Source of the DNA: Actinostola sp. cb2023
Lineage: Eukaryota; Cnidaria; Anthozoa; Actiniaria; Actinostolidae
DNA: 64,000 bases
NCBI GenBank assembly: GCA_033675265.1
Contig: JAUJYZ010000742.1
Location: forward strand, 278,001 to 342,000
Reading direction: 5' to 3'
Shown: one piece after another, positions 30,680 to 41,078 of the stretch
Numbering within the stretch: the stretch's first letter is position 1
Layout: each line of letters starts with the position of its first letter
Translations under genes and position numbers: made by a program
Notes under the pieces: generated by a model
What the model saw: only the letters and a program-made list of their open reading frames with translations
What the model was told of the DNA's origin: nothing
Databases searched by the model: none

Positions 30680-31285
30680 ATGTCAAAACTCAAACAAGAA
30701 AATCTACATTTAGAACTTGAAGTTCTGGCTAAGAAAGAGAAATTGATGCGAGTTACCAACCAGTCATCGCCTGAAGTGCGAGCTCCGCCTCCAGTCACCC
30801 CAGTCAACTCTGCAAGTGCAAGGTCAACAACGATGACAACCGCCGACATGTTGGATCAAGAGACTCTTCTCACATCGCTTATGCAAGAGTTCACTCCACC
30901 CTCAAAGGCAGAAAAACAGCAGCTCACCACTCCTACGTTCCCTATAATGCGGCAGACCAAGTCTGGTGACAGCAAGAGTCATATTTATTATCCTAAATGT
31001 ACGCTAGATTACGAAAAACTTGACATTTCTGAGTTTGTGTTTGCCTTTGTAGATTTCATTCAACAACAGTCACAAACAAAACACGCCACTATGCTGCAAT
31101 ATCTTCAACTTTTAATTGAAAAAGCAATGTCCTATACTTCAATATTTCCATTCATTAATAATGTCCTATCTCAGGGCAGACTTACTTGGGCTCAGCTCGA
31201 CATGATCCAAGCGAAATCAACCACGTTTTTCACCCAGCTCCCACCAACGTTAACTCTGATCTACTCGCTATCAGCATCAGCGTGA
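30680..31285 (+). CDS. DIRS-like retrotransposon, gag-like region (decayed)
   Basis: A 201-residue open frame with an N-terminal coiled coil, a Pro/Thr/Ser linker and a helical segment (ISEFVFAFVDFIQQQSQTKH). About 60 bp after it, in another frame, lies HHCKVCNSDLHPMLHCAKRR, a Cys/His knuckle typical of gag-like proteins. It precedes a DIRS-type reverse transcriptase. Frame changes between the parts show decay. The exact family within tyrosine-recombinase retroelements is uncertain. Confidence 0.5.
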   Translation: MSKLKQENLHLELEVLAKKEKLMRVTNQSSPEVRAPPPVTPVNSASARSTTMTTADMLDQETLLTSLMQEFTPPSKAEKQQLTTPTFPIMRQTKSGDSKSHIYYPKCTLDYEKLDISEFVFAFVDFIQQQSQTKHATMLQYLQLLIEKAMSYTSIFPFINNVLSQGRLTWAQLDMIQAKSTTFFTQLPPTLTLIYSLSASA

Positions 31286-31650
31286 AAAAAACAAAAAAAA
31301 GACCAGAAAGAATCGTACTGTACTGACTGGAATTATTCTGCAAAATGTTCGTGTGACTGACCCAGATTACAAGAACCTTCACCATTGCAAAGTCTGTAAC
31401 TCGGATCTACACCCTATGCTGCATTGCGCCAAGCGAAGGTATCCCGTTCCTTCCACTCAAAAAGGCGCACCACCCAGGAATAATCCGCAATGACTAGAAA
31501 ATGTCATAGATGTTATTGAACAAGTTTTAGCTTCGGAAACATTTAACTTTTTGTTCTTTAAGCTAGAATTGGACACTTCGTTTAATTATGATTGCTGGGA
31601 CCACCATTTGTGTGACTATGAGGATCGAATTATAGTGGGTTATTTGCGTT

Positions 31651-32644
31651 TTGGATGGCCGATTAACTATCAGTTACTGTTGTTTACCAAGATCGACATT
31701 AACTAATCACCCCTCTGCTGCTAAACACCACCAACAACTTAAAGATTACACTGCAGAAGAACTTTATCAGAAAGACATCATTGGCCCGTTTATGTGCAAC
31801 CCTTTCAGTGTTCGCTGTACTTTATCTCCGTTGCAAACAGATTTTAAGCGGAGAGACAGCTCAAAGTTAAGAGTAGTTCATGACTTGAGTTTTCCAGAAA
31901 ACACTAGCTTCAGTCAATTCTGGAATACTAAAGGACAATTATCTCAACTGTGACTTCAAATTGCTACTTCCGGGTGTGGATAGACTCATTGAATTTATCA
32001 GATTGCGTGGTTATTAACACTGTTGCATCTACAATAAAGATCTCAGGTGAGCTTTCAGACAGATTCCAGTGGATCCTAAGGATATTCCATTGCTAGGATT
32101 CTCTGTAGATAATAAACTTTACTTCCACACAAGGGTACCCTTTGGCCTTCGATCAGCCACTATGATGTGTCAGCGTATCACCAAAGCAGTGATTTACATA
32201 CTAACGCAAGAGGGCTATCTGGCAGATGTGTACATTGATGACTTTTATGGTGTTGAGAGACCTGAGGTTGCTACAGCTGCTTTCAACATAATGACTATAT
32301 TGTTACAGGAGCTGGGCCTGGAGGCCTCGCCGAGCAAGGATCAGTTACCAAACACACAAATGCTAGTCCTTGGCGTTTGGTTCAACACAGATGACATGAC
32401 AATATCTGTTCCTGAATTCCGATTTCTTGAGCTGAAGTCTGAGATAAATCGCTGGTTGCAACTTGACACAGCTACTAAACATGACTTGCAAGTTATTGTT
32501 GGCAAACTTTCATATGTATGCAGTTGTGTACGTCCTGGCAGGGCTTTTATGGCCTGTCTTCTGAACCGGTTGCGAGCATGTGAATCTCGTTCCAGTACCA
32601 TCACAGTTACATTTGAGATCAAACAAGATTTGTCATGGTGTTGA
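31651..32644 (+). pseudogene. DIRS-like reverse transcriptase, broken
   Basis: Two open frames (31651-31953 and 32069-32644) read the palm region. The first has FSVRCTLSPL and KLRVVHDLSFPENTSF. The second has TRVPFGLRSATMMCQRITKA, the catalytic ADVYIDDFYG, LVLGVWFNTDDMTISVP and LQVIVGKLSYVCSCVRPGRA. The order and spacing fit DIRS/Ngaro-type enzymes, where motif B is usually PFGLxxAP. A gap of about 115 bp with a frame change interrupts it, and it stops after DLSWC. RNase H, methylase and tyrosine recombinase regions are absent. Confidence 0.75.
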
Positions 32645-32678
32645 GAATGGATGAATTACGAAACTAGCGTCACGCTTC

Positions 32679-33020
32679 ATGGTCAAAGACAAAACGGCCC
32701 TAGGACACAAACACAGCCTTGTCTACAAAGTGAGATGCCCTCAGGAACAGTGCAAACAACCATATATAGGTGAGACAGCAAGAAGGCTGGAAGAAAGAAT
32801 AAAAGACCACAGCTCCAGAGATAGAAATTCATCCATTCTCAAACACTGTAAATTAACAGGACACGCACAAGTTTGCAAAGAACACTTTAGCATTCTGGCA
32901 TCTAATTATGCAAATTACAAGAAAAGGAAAATATCTGAAACAAGGACAATCTATTCCCCTGCGTCTACTCAACTAAGATATAAATGCATAGTCAATTACC
33001 ATTGTCATTACTGCTGTTAA
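32679..33020 (+). pseudogene. Penelope-like GIY-YIG endonuclease fragment
   Basis: Contains SLVYKVRCPQEQCKQPYIGE and TARRLEERIKDH, the GIY-YIG core of a Penelope-like element, followed by KHCKLTGHAQVCKEHF. It begins only about 35 bp after the DIRS-like stop codon, so two unrelated retroelements abut. The expected late catalytic Asn region is replaced by unrelated sequence. It is in the plus orientation, unlike the copy at 8327-9223. Confidence 0.75.
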
Positions 33021-33151
33021 TGGCTTCTTGAGAGAAGCCGAAATATACAGTATTAAAAAACTACATGTTACAAACTCTTCTCGTTACATCATTTATATAC
33101 AAATATACAAATTGATTTTGTACTGAATAATGGTAGCCAAATGCTGAATAC

Positions 33152-34201
33152 CAAGAGAAAATGAGGTAAGAGAAGGAATTCCTAGTACCCCATCATGTGC
33201 TCCGTTAATTCTATATTTAGAACTCGATCTATTTTTAGCGTTAGTTACCATGCCCGCGCAACCAAAATACTCAACCATACCTTGGTTTTTCCTTTCAAAA
33301 ACTTTTTATTTTTTGTCATTAAAAAGAAAAGCGAAAGACTACACAGCTTCTGCTCCAAGATAACAAAGCAGTGGTCGTACGATTTCTACGATGTTTTAAT
33401 ACGTGCAAAGTCTGCAAACGACCTGAATAAAAATACAAAACTGAGCGAAACAAACATCGTCAACTCTCGGCTGAGAAATGCCACAATTTAATTCTCTAAG
33501 ACTCATTGAAGGATTTTACGAATACTCAGGCGAATTGAGCAAAATTAAGGTGCTACAAATATAAACTACACAACGGTCAAAGTCAAAGCAATCACGAAAA
33601 CAAAATATATTGTGGTCTTACCGGCACTTGTATTCAACAATTACGAAGTCCAAGCGTTATTCTCAGGTTGGAAAACACGAAAGAAACTTTACAAAAGCCA
33701 ACATCACCAAAACCTTGAAGCACCAGCCATATTGTGGTCATGAAAATTTAATTCAAGAACAAGCATCTCCATCTGCAGTCCTACAAGACGGCTACAACAA
33801 AACGATTCCTTGCGCTTAACGGTTTTCTCTGTCGAAGCACATGGCAAAATGAAGCCGTTTTCTTCTATTTAGAATCGTCTTAAGTGTCCCAAATTCACAA
33901 TAATTTCAGTCAAATCCAAAAAGGATAATTTGGTAAAATCCTTTATTGAATTTTCGAAGTAAAAATTATTTTGTAAAATGTACGAGAAAGTTGAGAAGAT
34001 TTTCTTCGCTCACTTCACTCAATTTTGACTTTTCATATCAAAGCCGTGCGTAACGGCCTCCGCAACCTCGCCTTATATGATCTGACCAATCACGTTCCGT
34101 TCCCAAAATATATTGAGCATTCTAAATATAGAATTAACGGGGCACATGATGGGTCAAGAGCCCAATACGCGAGATTCCTTCTCTTACCTCATTTTCTCTT
34201 G
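33152..34201. mobile_element. Non-autonomous DNA element, 1,050 bp, with 7 bp duplication
   Basis: Ends CAAGAGAAAATGAGGTAAGA and TCTTACCTCATTTTCTCTTG, with inverted similarity continuing about 70 bp inward (AATTCTATATTTAGAA near 33208 against TTCTAAATATAGAATT near 34118). Flanked on both sides by TGAATAC (33145-33151 and 34202-34208). No convincing open frame lies inside. The superfamily is unresolved. Confidence 0.85.
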
Positions 34202-34334
34202 TGAATACTTAATATATTCCGTATATATGGTCACGTGATAGTTATATGTGTTTGTGTACGATATATATTCTGGACAACACTTTTTGGATGGACTGTATAT
34301 ATATATACGTATATTTGACACATAAATAAAGGTA

Positions 34335-34349
34335 TTATTATTGTTATTA

Positions 34350-34380
<31 letters not shown>

Positions 34381-34405
34381 CATTATTATTATTATTATTT
34401 TGACT
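34335..34405. repeat. Trinucleotide microsatellite (ATT)n
   Basis: Array of ATT/GTT units. The minus-strand open frame across it contains a poly-Asn run and is not a gene. Confidence 0.9.
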
Positions 34406-35354
34406 ATGATTTGAATTTAATAACAAGTCAATTACAGAATCAATTATTATTCTCACAATCTTATGCTTTATTGTCAGATATTTTAACAAAAAAATATTGT
34501 TAATGAAGCAATAGAAGTCTACTCGTGGAAAAAATACAACACACGTTGATGCACAGTAAAGCTCAATTAAAAGTTGTGGCATTTCTTTCAACATATGGGA
34601 AAAAAGAAATGCTAATGGTAAAGATAGTGGTCTCCATGAATCCACCAGCCTGATGGGAAGGGACAAAAAACTGCTGATGAGAAAGTTACCTGAACAGCTT
34701 CCAAGTATTTTGAAACCAACAATCACTCAAGCTGTCATAAAACTTTGGAAGGTGCACACAAATCTTATGTTAAAACATAATATGTAATAGATCTATAAGT
34801 AGAGGTAATCATATGATTCCTCGTTCAATTTGGAATTAATTTGTACGAGTGTGTTTTTCAAAGTGTATTTTAATATAAAATATTAAAAATATTTTGAGCT
34901 CTTTCAAATTTGCACTGCAGTGCAAATTAAACTGCACTGCTCTTAGCCAATCAGAATTTGATTTTTTTTCATGAATATTATCATCTATAATAACCACAGG
35001 GAGCCCAAGCATAAATTCAGTAAAAAATAAAATTGGAAATAAAGTATTTTTTCCCCGTATACACCTTTGTTGTCTGTTAACTTAACCTGCCTGGTGATTT
35101 TTTTCCCGAATTTTTTTTTTGCTCGGACCAGTAAAGAAAAATGAAAAGGGTGGACACTCCACCCACTCCACAAACCGATTCCCCGACCCTCCCTCTGTCA
35201 ACAAATAGGGACGGAGTCGAGGTCACAGGGAAAACCTCCCTGTGGCAAATCTACCAACCAGCAAGCGCGAAAATAAAAACGTGTTCTTCAAGCTTCTTCA
35301 AATGTTCTATAATGTGATCCTCAAATCCTTTATTTTTCTTTGCCTTTATTTACG
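34406..35354. other. Non-coding stretch before the helicase
   Basis: No gene signal. The area near 34900-34960 contains CAGTGCAAATT with a partner TTTGCACTGCAGTGCAAATT palindrome. Promoter elements for the helicase could not be identified. Confidence 0.4.
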
Positions 35355-36884
35355 ATGTTGACAGCCGAACAGGAATCGGTTGCTGATGTAGCCGTAAGCG
35401 GGCATAATATTTTCGTAACTGGCCAGGCCGGCAACGGAAAATCCTTTTTAGTGAAGCAGTTGTATTGTCGGCTTCTGATGAATGGAAAAAGTGTGGCTGT
35501 GATTTGCTCGAGCGGAATCGCATGTACCGTATACTCTGGATTACGCCAATCTCCGCAAACAGTGCACTCGTTTTATGGTCTTCGAACCGCGGAGCTTTCA
35601 TGGAGACAACTTGTCGATCGTTCGACATCAAACAACTTGGTAGAGGAGCGCCTAAAGAATGTTGATACTGTCATTTGGGACGAAGCAAGCATGTCTAGTA
35701 GAAGAATGTTTGAGCTAGTGAACTTAATTCACCATCACTTCAGCAAATCTACAAAAGATTTCCCTAAACCCTTCGGAGAAAAGCAACTGATCGTGGTCGG
35801 TGAATTTCTTCAGCTACGACCCGTTCCCAACTACCTAGATTCCGGCCAATTTATGTATGAGTCAAGAATGGGAGTTGGCAATATCTCATAGATATGAATT
35901 AAAAACAATCATGAGACAAGACGATACTGAGGTAGATTTCGTAGATTGCTTGGGTGATTTACGACTCGGTAAATGTTGCGCGTCCGAGATACTTTTGAGG
36001 GAACTTACAAGGCCACTTCCTGAAGATATGCATAACAAAGCAATACATATTTATTTCAAAAAGCTCCCTACTAAAATCCACAATAGGAATGTATTGTTAT
36101 CTTTACCGGGACAGCTACATACATTAATAGCTGAGGATACCAATTTGAGCACTGGCTTCAAGTGTCCCGCTGAAAAAGTCATTCAGATCAAACCAGGAGC
36201 CAAGGTCATGCTGCTTTGGAATAAGTCCGACAAGTTGAGAAATGGGAGTACTGGTATTGTAGACCGCATTAACGACAATGGTAATGTCATAGTGGACAAG
36301 TTGAAGTAAGAAGAGAGACATGGTACAATGTATCACGCAATGGAGAAATAGTGGGAAGTCGCACACAATTTTCCCTTTCTTTGTGTTATGCAGTGACTTG
36401 TCACAAATCCCAAGGACTGACCTTGCCTGCTGCTGTTGTGCACTGCACAAAGGAATTTGTTTCTGGTTTAATTTGTGTGGCAGTTACAAGAGTAAGGAGC
36501 AAGCAACACTTACAGGTCTTGAATTTCAAAAAAAATCAGCTACTTCGACCACCTGTTGATGCTGTTAATGTATGTAATGACCACATACAACCAAATGCAG
36601 ACAATTGTAGATGCTGCAATGGGAAGTATTTGCCCCAAGATGTTATGATAGTGACGGATGCTTGTGATCATGAAGCTGATGATTTAGAGGAAGATGAATA
36701 TAATCTTGGACTGACAGACAATTTAGGTGATAGCTTCATTAACAGTTATTTTATTATTTTGCAAGGGCAAATGATGGTACAAGGGATAAGAAAACATGGC
36801 TACACAAACTTGACGCGAAAATCCCTTGTAAGCTTACATCTTGTTAAGATCGAATTCAATGGAAAACTGTTGTCTTGCAATTGA
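35355..36884 (+). pseudogene. PIF1-like DNA helicase with two frameshifts
   Basis: Superfamily 1 helicase. Walker A is GQAGNGKSF (near 35421), Walker B is VIWDEASMS, motif III-like is VVGEFLQLRPVP, and after a frame change near 35870 it continues AISHRYELKTIMRQ. A second frame change near 36306 leads to ETWYNVSRNGEIVGSRTQF and AVTCHKSQGLTLPAAVVHC (motif V), then AVTRVRSKQHLQVLNF (motif VI). All motifs are present in order, so this is a full-length copy inactivated by two indels. Stand-alone PIF1-like genes of this type are strongly multiplied in cnidarians, probably through association with transposons. A C-terminal Cys pair (CRCC) and acidic tail follow. Confidence 0.85.
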
Positions 36885-37663
36885 AAGATTTAAATATCAA
36901 ATGGCAATTCAACTGGAAGAAAGATGAAATTCTAAGCTGCATCCATGTGGAAGATATAATGTTTAATGGACAAAGAGCTGTCACTGAGATATGCGTGGAT
37001 ACAAACAGAGAAAACATTGAGGATATGTTGATGATGGCTTATCGTGGACAAGAAATTAGAATGGAAGCTGAGCTGAAATCCCAGTTGATTAAAGTTCAGG
37101 GTATAGTAAAGCAACTTCTGTTCATCATGTCTTTCTTGGATACATCTCTTTTCTGCTCTGGTTTTAAAGTGGGAGATGAAGATTGTGTCACTGAACGAGT
37201 TACCATCTTTGGCTACCTTTGAGGTTCAAGATCCAAATGGAGAACAGCTGATTACTAAAAGGGTATTTTCAAAGAAATGCCAAGTCTTCACTACCTCGAG
37301 CAAACTAAACTCTTGCACAAACTGCTTGAAAGGTAAGACACTCTACTTTGAGAGAAAGAAAAGACACAATCAAATAATCCAAAATGTGAATACAAGATGC
37401 AATCACAGATTTATGACAAAAGAAATATTGATTAACAAAATTATGCAAGAGAAAAAGAAAGTAATTCATGAAAAGCAGCTAAGACAACACATGGAGGATG
37501 AGTTGTTGGAGGTAGATGAGGGAAATCATAAAGATCTACAGGAGATGATGGAGGCAGCAAAAGATCAAGAAATAACGGATGGATTCAAAGAGATGTGGGA
37601 ACAGCAGAAGACCATTATAAATATCTCATCAAAAAATGCTTATCGCTGGGACCCTAGGTAAAC
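36875..37663 (+). pseudogene. P-element-like transposase, N-terminal region (first exon, frame-shifted)
   Basis: Two overlapping frames, 36875-37222 and 37176-37661. The second contains CTNCLKGKTLYFERKKRH and a coiled coil (KVIHEKQLRQHMEDELLEVD), ending at a donor AGG|TAAAC or TAG|GTAAAC near 37659. It continues in spirit with the exons at 38013 and 38205, which carry the diagnostic P-element-like segment. It overlaps the end of the helicase frame, so the two genes are packed tightly. Confidence 0.55.
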
Positions 37664-37804
37664 TAATTTTATTTGACATATTGTGTGTGTATATATATAC
37701 TGATGGTTGTTATTAAAGTACATTAAGCTGATCAAAAAAACCTGTAGCATACCGGTATGTTACAAAAATCAGCGTAAATACATAGTTTAATCAAAATTGT
37801 GTAT

Positions 37805-37805
<1 letters not shown>

Positions 37806-37860
<55 letters not shown>

Positions 37861-37881
37861 ATCAATCAATCAATCAATCAA
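37806..37881. repeat. Tetranucleotide array (CAAT)n
   Basis: About 18 units of ATCA/CAAT with one CGAT variant, inside an intron of the P-like gene. Confidence 0.95.
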
Positions 37882-38012
37882 TGTGGGATAAGGTTGCCCT
37901 TACATGTTATAAATGTACATCTATGTATTATACATATGATATTTCAATGTATGTACACTGAAAGTAGATACATATTTATTAATTATTTGTCATTTTCTTT
38001 TGTTTGTGAATT

Positions 38013-38111
38013 AGAATTATGAAACTTTGTATTGAACTGTATTGCAAGAATCCACATGTTCTTGACCCATTGAGAGAAGTGATATACTTACCAAGTAACC
38101 GCAGCATTCGG
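38013..38111 (+). CDS. P-element-like transposase, internal exon
   Basis: Bounded by an acceptor (GTGAATTAG) and a donor (CGG|TAAGTT or CG|GTAAGT). It reads IMKLCIELYCKNPHVLDPLR then EVIYLPSNRSIR. LPS-x-R-x-I/L-R is the conserved lead-in to the catalytic core of P-element and THAP9-type transposases. The phase fits the flanking exon pieces. Confidence 0.6.
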
Positions 38112-38203
38112 TAAGTTAATTAAGTACAAAAATAGTTTTATTATTATAACTTATAATATATAGCAATATATTATATTTGTTGGTGTCTGTCATTAATAAA
38201 CAG

Positions 38204-38387
38204 TTATCACAAGAATAAGATTGAACAAAAACCAGGATGGAACAGAGAAACCTTAGAATGGTGTCTAAAGGAGGCAAAGAATAATAATATCAAAGAACAA
38301 GATTACTGGGGTGGATTTATTCTTGATGAGATGAAGATTCAGGTTTTGCAGTATAATATAAAACACTCAATTGCAGAAACGTTGTAG
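38204..38387 (+). pseudogene. P-element-like transposase, start of catalytic core (truncated)
   Basis: After an acceptor (AAACAG) it reads YHKNKIEQKPGWNRETLEWC and WGGFILDEMKIQ. The motif DEMKI holds the first catalytic Asp of P-type transposases. The frame ends at a TAG at 38385-38387, and the rest of the catalytic domain was not found downstream, where DNA of other elements begins. The gene is therefore a 5' fragment. Confidence 0.65.
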
Positions 38388-38855
38388 ACTGTATACATTT
38401 GTACAAATTAATATCTAGATATCTGATGATATCTGATATCTGATTACTTTTTACCTAGTCTGCTGTTTTAACATTAATACAAATTAACAGCAGATCTACT
38501 ATTGATGTTTCTAATAATATTAGAAGAAATTAGGTGATGTTTTCACACTTAATTTGCATCTCGTTATATTCTTGAATTAGATATTTGTATAAAATAATGC
38601 ATATATACTAACATTTCTGTAATCAAGTGATATATATAAATTATACTGGTATATATCACATGTGATATATAGAGATTATTACATGTTAATATATAGAGAT
38701 TAATACATTATTACATATCGTTTTTATTCACGAGATTTTAATGACAAATCACGAACGAGCGAGTCTTCAAGCGAGTGAGTGATTTGTCATTAAAATCTCG
38801 TGAATAAAAACAATATAATGATCTTAACATGTCCTATTTTGTTTATTACACATTA
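38388..38855. other. Non-coding stretch with a 92 bp hairpin
   Basis: AT-rich DNA. GTTTTTATTCACGAGATTTT with AATGACAAATCAC at 38720-38752 pairs with GTGATTTGTCATT and AAAATCTCGTGAATAAAAAC at 38779-38811. The loop is CGAACGAGCG-like. No gene seen. Confidence 0.65.
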
Positions 38856-39412
38856 AAGGGGGACTCTGATGAAAATCGTTCGAAATTTAATTTAGCTGAA
38901 ACTTCATTGAAATAATCTCAAAGAGCCATACAATTACTGGTTAATGTGTTTTCTCAAAATTCCTATGGGAAGTATTACATTTTTATGAATCTTTGGAAGT
39001 GTCAGTGAGGTCATCTACTCAACCCAAGCAATCAACATGGCTTCGCTCCGTACATTTCTTTGTGTTTTGTTTCTTGAATTATTTTATTTCTATGAAGCCA
39101 AAAGTTTGGGTGAAAGAGTTTTCTTACATTATTTGTGCTTAGGATTGATTGTCTGACCAGTTTTGTTCAATGCAGAGCTGTTATCTGAACAAAACATTGA
39201 GATATTTTGAACACAAAACTACAAAGAAATGTATGGAGCTGAATGTTGGGTTGAGTAGATGACGTCACTGACTCCTCAAAAGATTCATAAAAATGTATTA
39301 CTTCCCATTGGAATTTTTGAGAAAAAAAATAACCAGTGATTGTATTGGTTTTTGAGATTATCTCAGTAAAGTTTCAGCTAAATCAAATTTTGAACGATTT
39401 ACGTACTAGTCC
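38856..39412. mobile_element. MITE family 1, copy 1 (about 557 bp)
   Basis: Starts AAGGGGGACTCTGATGAAAA after a TA and ends ACGATTTACGTACTAGTCC. It is homologous along its length to 42016-42575 and is internally palindromic, with GATTCATAAAAATG and TCAAAGATTC-type pairs. Its right terminus is less complete than in copy 2, so the end may have been trimmed. Confidence 0.8.
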
Positions 39413-39797
39413 TTCCCGCGTCAGAGACAATCCAAAGTGAGGAGATCGACCAAAAACATCGAGAGCAAATTCCTTAAGAGAACGACGTAGTGCAACTCGA
39501 AAGTGACAACCTACACAGAACCGGAAATAGTGGAAGAGCAAGGCAGACCAACGTCCCAAATACCTTGATGACTATATGTGCGGTGTGCAGTCATGCCAAG
39601 CGACCCGAGACACTGTATGGTACAAGGAGAAACTACAGCAAGGAAGAAAGTTATTTGAGGAACTGATACATAAACTAAGATAACTTGAAGATTAAGACAT
39701 TGTATTTTTTGTAATTGTTTATTACCGTTTACTGGTATTTTTGACTTTAATGTGCACACCCCCCATTATCGATACAATTTAATCAGGAGGGGGAGGA
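39413..39797 (+). pseudogene. 3' end of an LTR-retrotransposon coding region
   Basis: Short decayed frames such as VTTYTEPEIVEEQGRPTSQI, followed by AATCAGGAGGGGGAGGATG, a polypurine tract directly before an LTR-like TGTGGAC start. It looks like the tail of a Ty3/Gypsy-type element. The body of the element is missing and replaced upstream by the MITE. Confidence 0.5.
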
Positions 39798-39971
39798 TGT
39801 GGACTAGTTAGTTATTTAAATAGACTGGGACAGATGCCCATATATGGTAGATGTGACCGGGCGCGTTTGTCAGTTCAAGTTGCCTTTAGTTCAAGTTATT
39901 AAAGTTTTTAAAACAAGAAGACAGCGAGAATGGATTTTAATACACAAAGTAACCTGTGAGGAAGTGTCACA
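39798..39971 (+). repeat. Probable LTR, about 174 bp
   Basis: Begins TGTGGACTAG directly after the polypurine tract and ends near GTGTCACA, matching the TG...CA rule. It includes a TATATGGTAG region. No second LTR copy was found in the window, so the assignment rests on the polypurine tract and the ends. Confidence 0.5.
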
Positions 39972-41078
39972 CCAACAATAACAAATAACTTCCTAAATTT
40001 CGCTGAACAAATGATATCGTTTCGAGAAGGTGGGATAATTCGCTTCGAGGGCAACTGTGATATTTTGAGGACCATCTCTAAGCCAAGGACATTATCAGCC
40101 GATATACCAGTAAGCCAGAAAGGGGTTTATTTATTTTATAACCCTTCGATAAATTTTCTACGTCGACTTCAATATTGAAGAAACCGAAACAAAATGACGG
40201 ATGAAGAAAACAAGTTTCATCGAGTTCAAATATCCGTTCCGTTTGAGATCTTTTAAAGTGTGAAATTCTAAAAAAAGTATTCGAAAATAAAAGATTGATA
40301 GTTTGTGTAGCTCTTAGAGTGGTTTTCTTGATATTTTGGGTTTTATTTGAGTGACTTTTTGGGCGCCGATTTTGACGTTTGTTCGTAGTTCAACGATCGA
40401 AAAATTATAAAAATATCTCAAATACCTGTCGTATCGACGTTAAAATCCCCCAATAAGGGGAAAATTACTACATGTATGTTATACAAGCTAATTTACCTAT
40501 TAAAAATACATTACAGTCTTAGAAAAGTTCAGATAATTTCATTTTTCTCCAAAGTGGGGGATATCATCTCAAAACTGGGGGATATTACCTGACATCCGTC
40601 CAGTGAAATTGTACCACGTGACCCGTTTTAACCAATGGGCGCCCGCGAAAATTTATCGATGGGTTATAATGTCTAACATTTTGTCGTGTTTATCGAAGAT
40701 CTTTAACCAAAAAAAAAAAATTTTTCATGTTTTTTCAAAGGCTGTATTGACAGGCTAATATCTCCGATTGCTACATCGATCCAAATAAAGAAAGTATATA
40801 GAGGATATTGCGAGTGAGTAAAATATTGTTTTTACCACTCGAAAATAAAATTCATATCTTCAAGCCATCGTGTAAAGACCAAAATAACACAAATTAATTC
40901 AAAGTTAAAATATTTTTTATTCACCACAATTCAAAAAGTGTTTGAGCCGTACAGGTACAGGTACATTGATACAGCCTACAATAATGGTTTTCCAATTTAA
41001 AATGGGCAAAATCTCACGAATACAGAGCTATAAAACTAAATGTAAGCTTTGAAAAGATGTACATCATGTAAAAAGTGT

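Noticed and set aside
34184..34726. 180-codon minus-strand frame
   Set aside because: Contains a long poly-Asn run from the (ATT)n array, and the rest has no coding features.
35355..36884. Helicase considered as part of a Helitron
   Set aside because: No Rep/HUH domain (HxH, KPY motifs) was found, no CTRR-hairpin end was seen, and the neighbouring gene is P-type.
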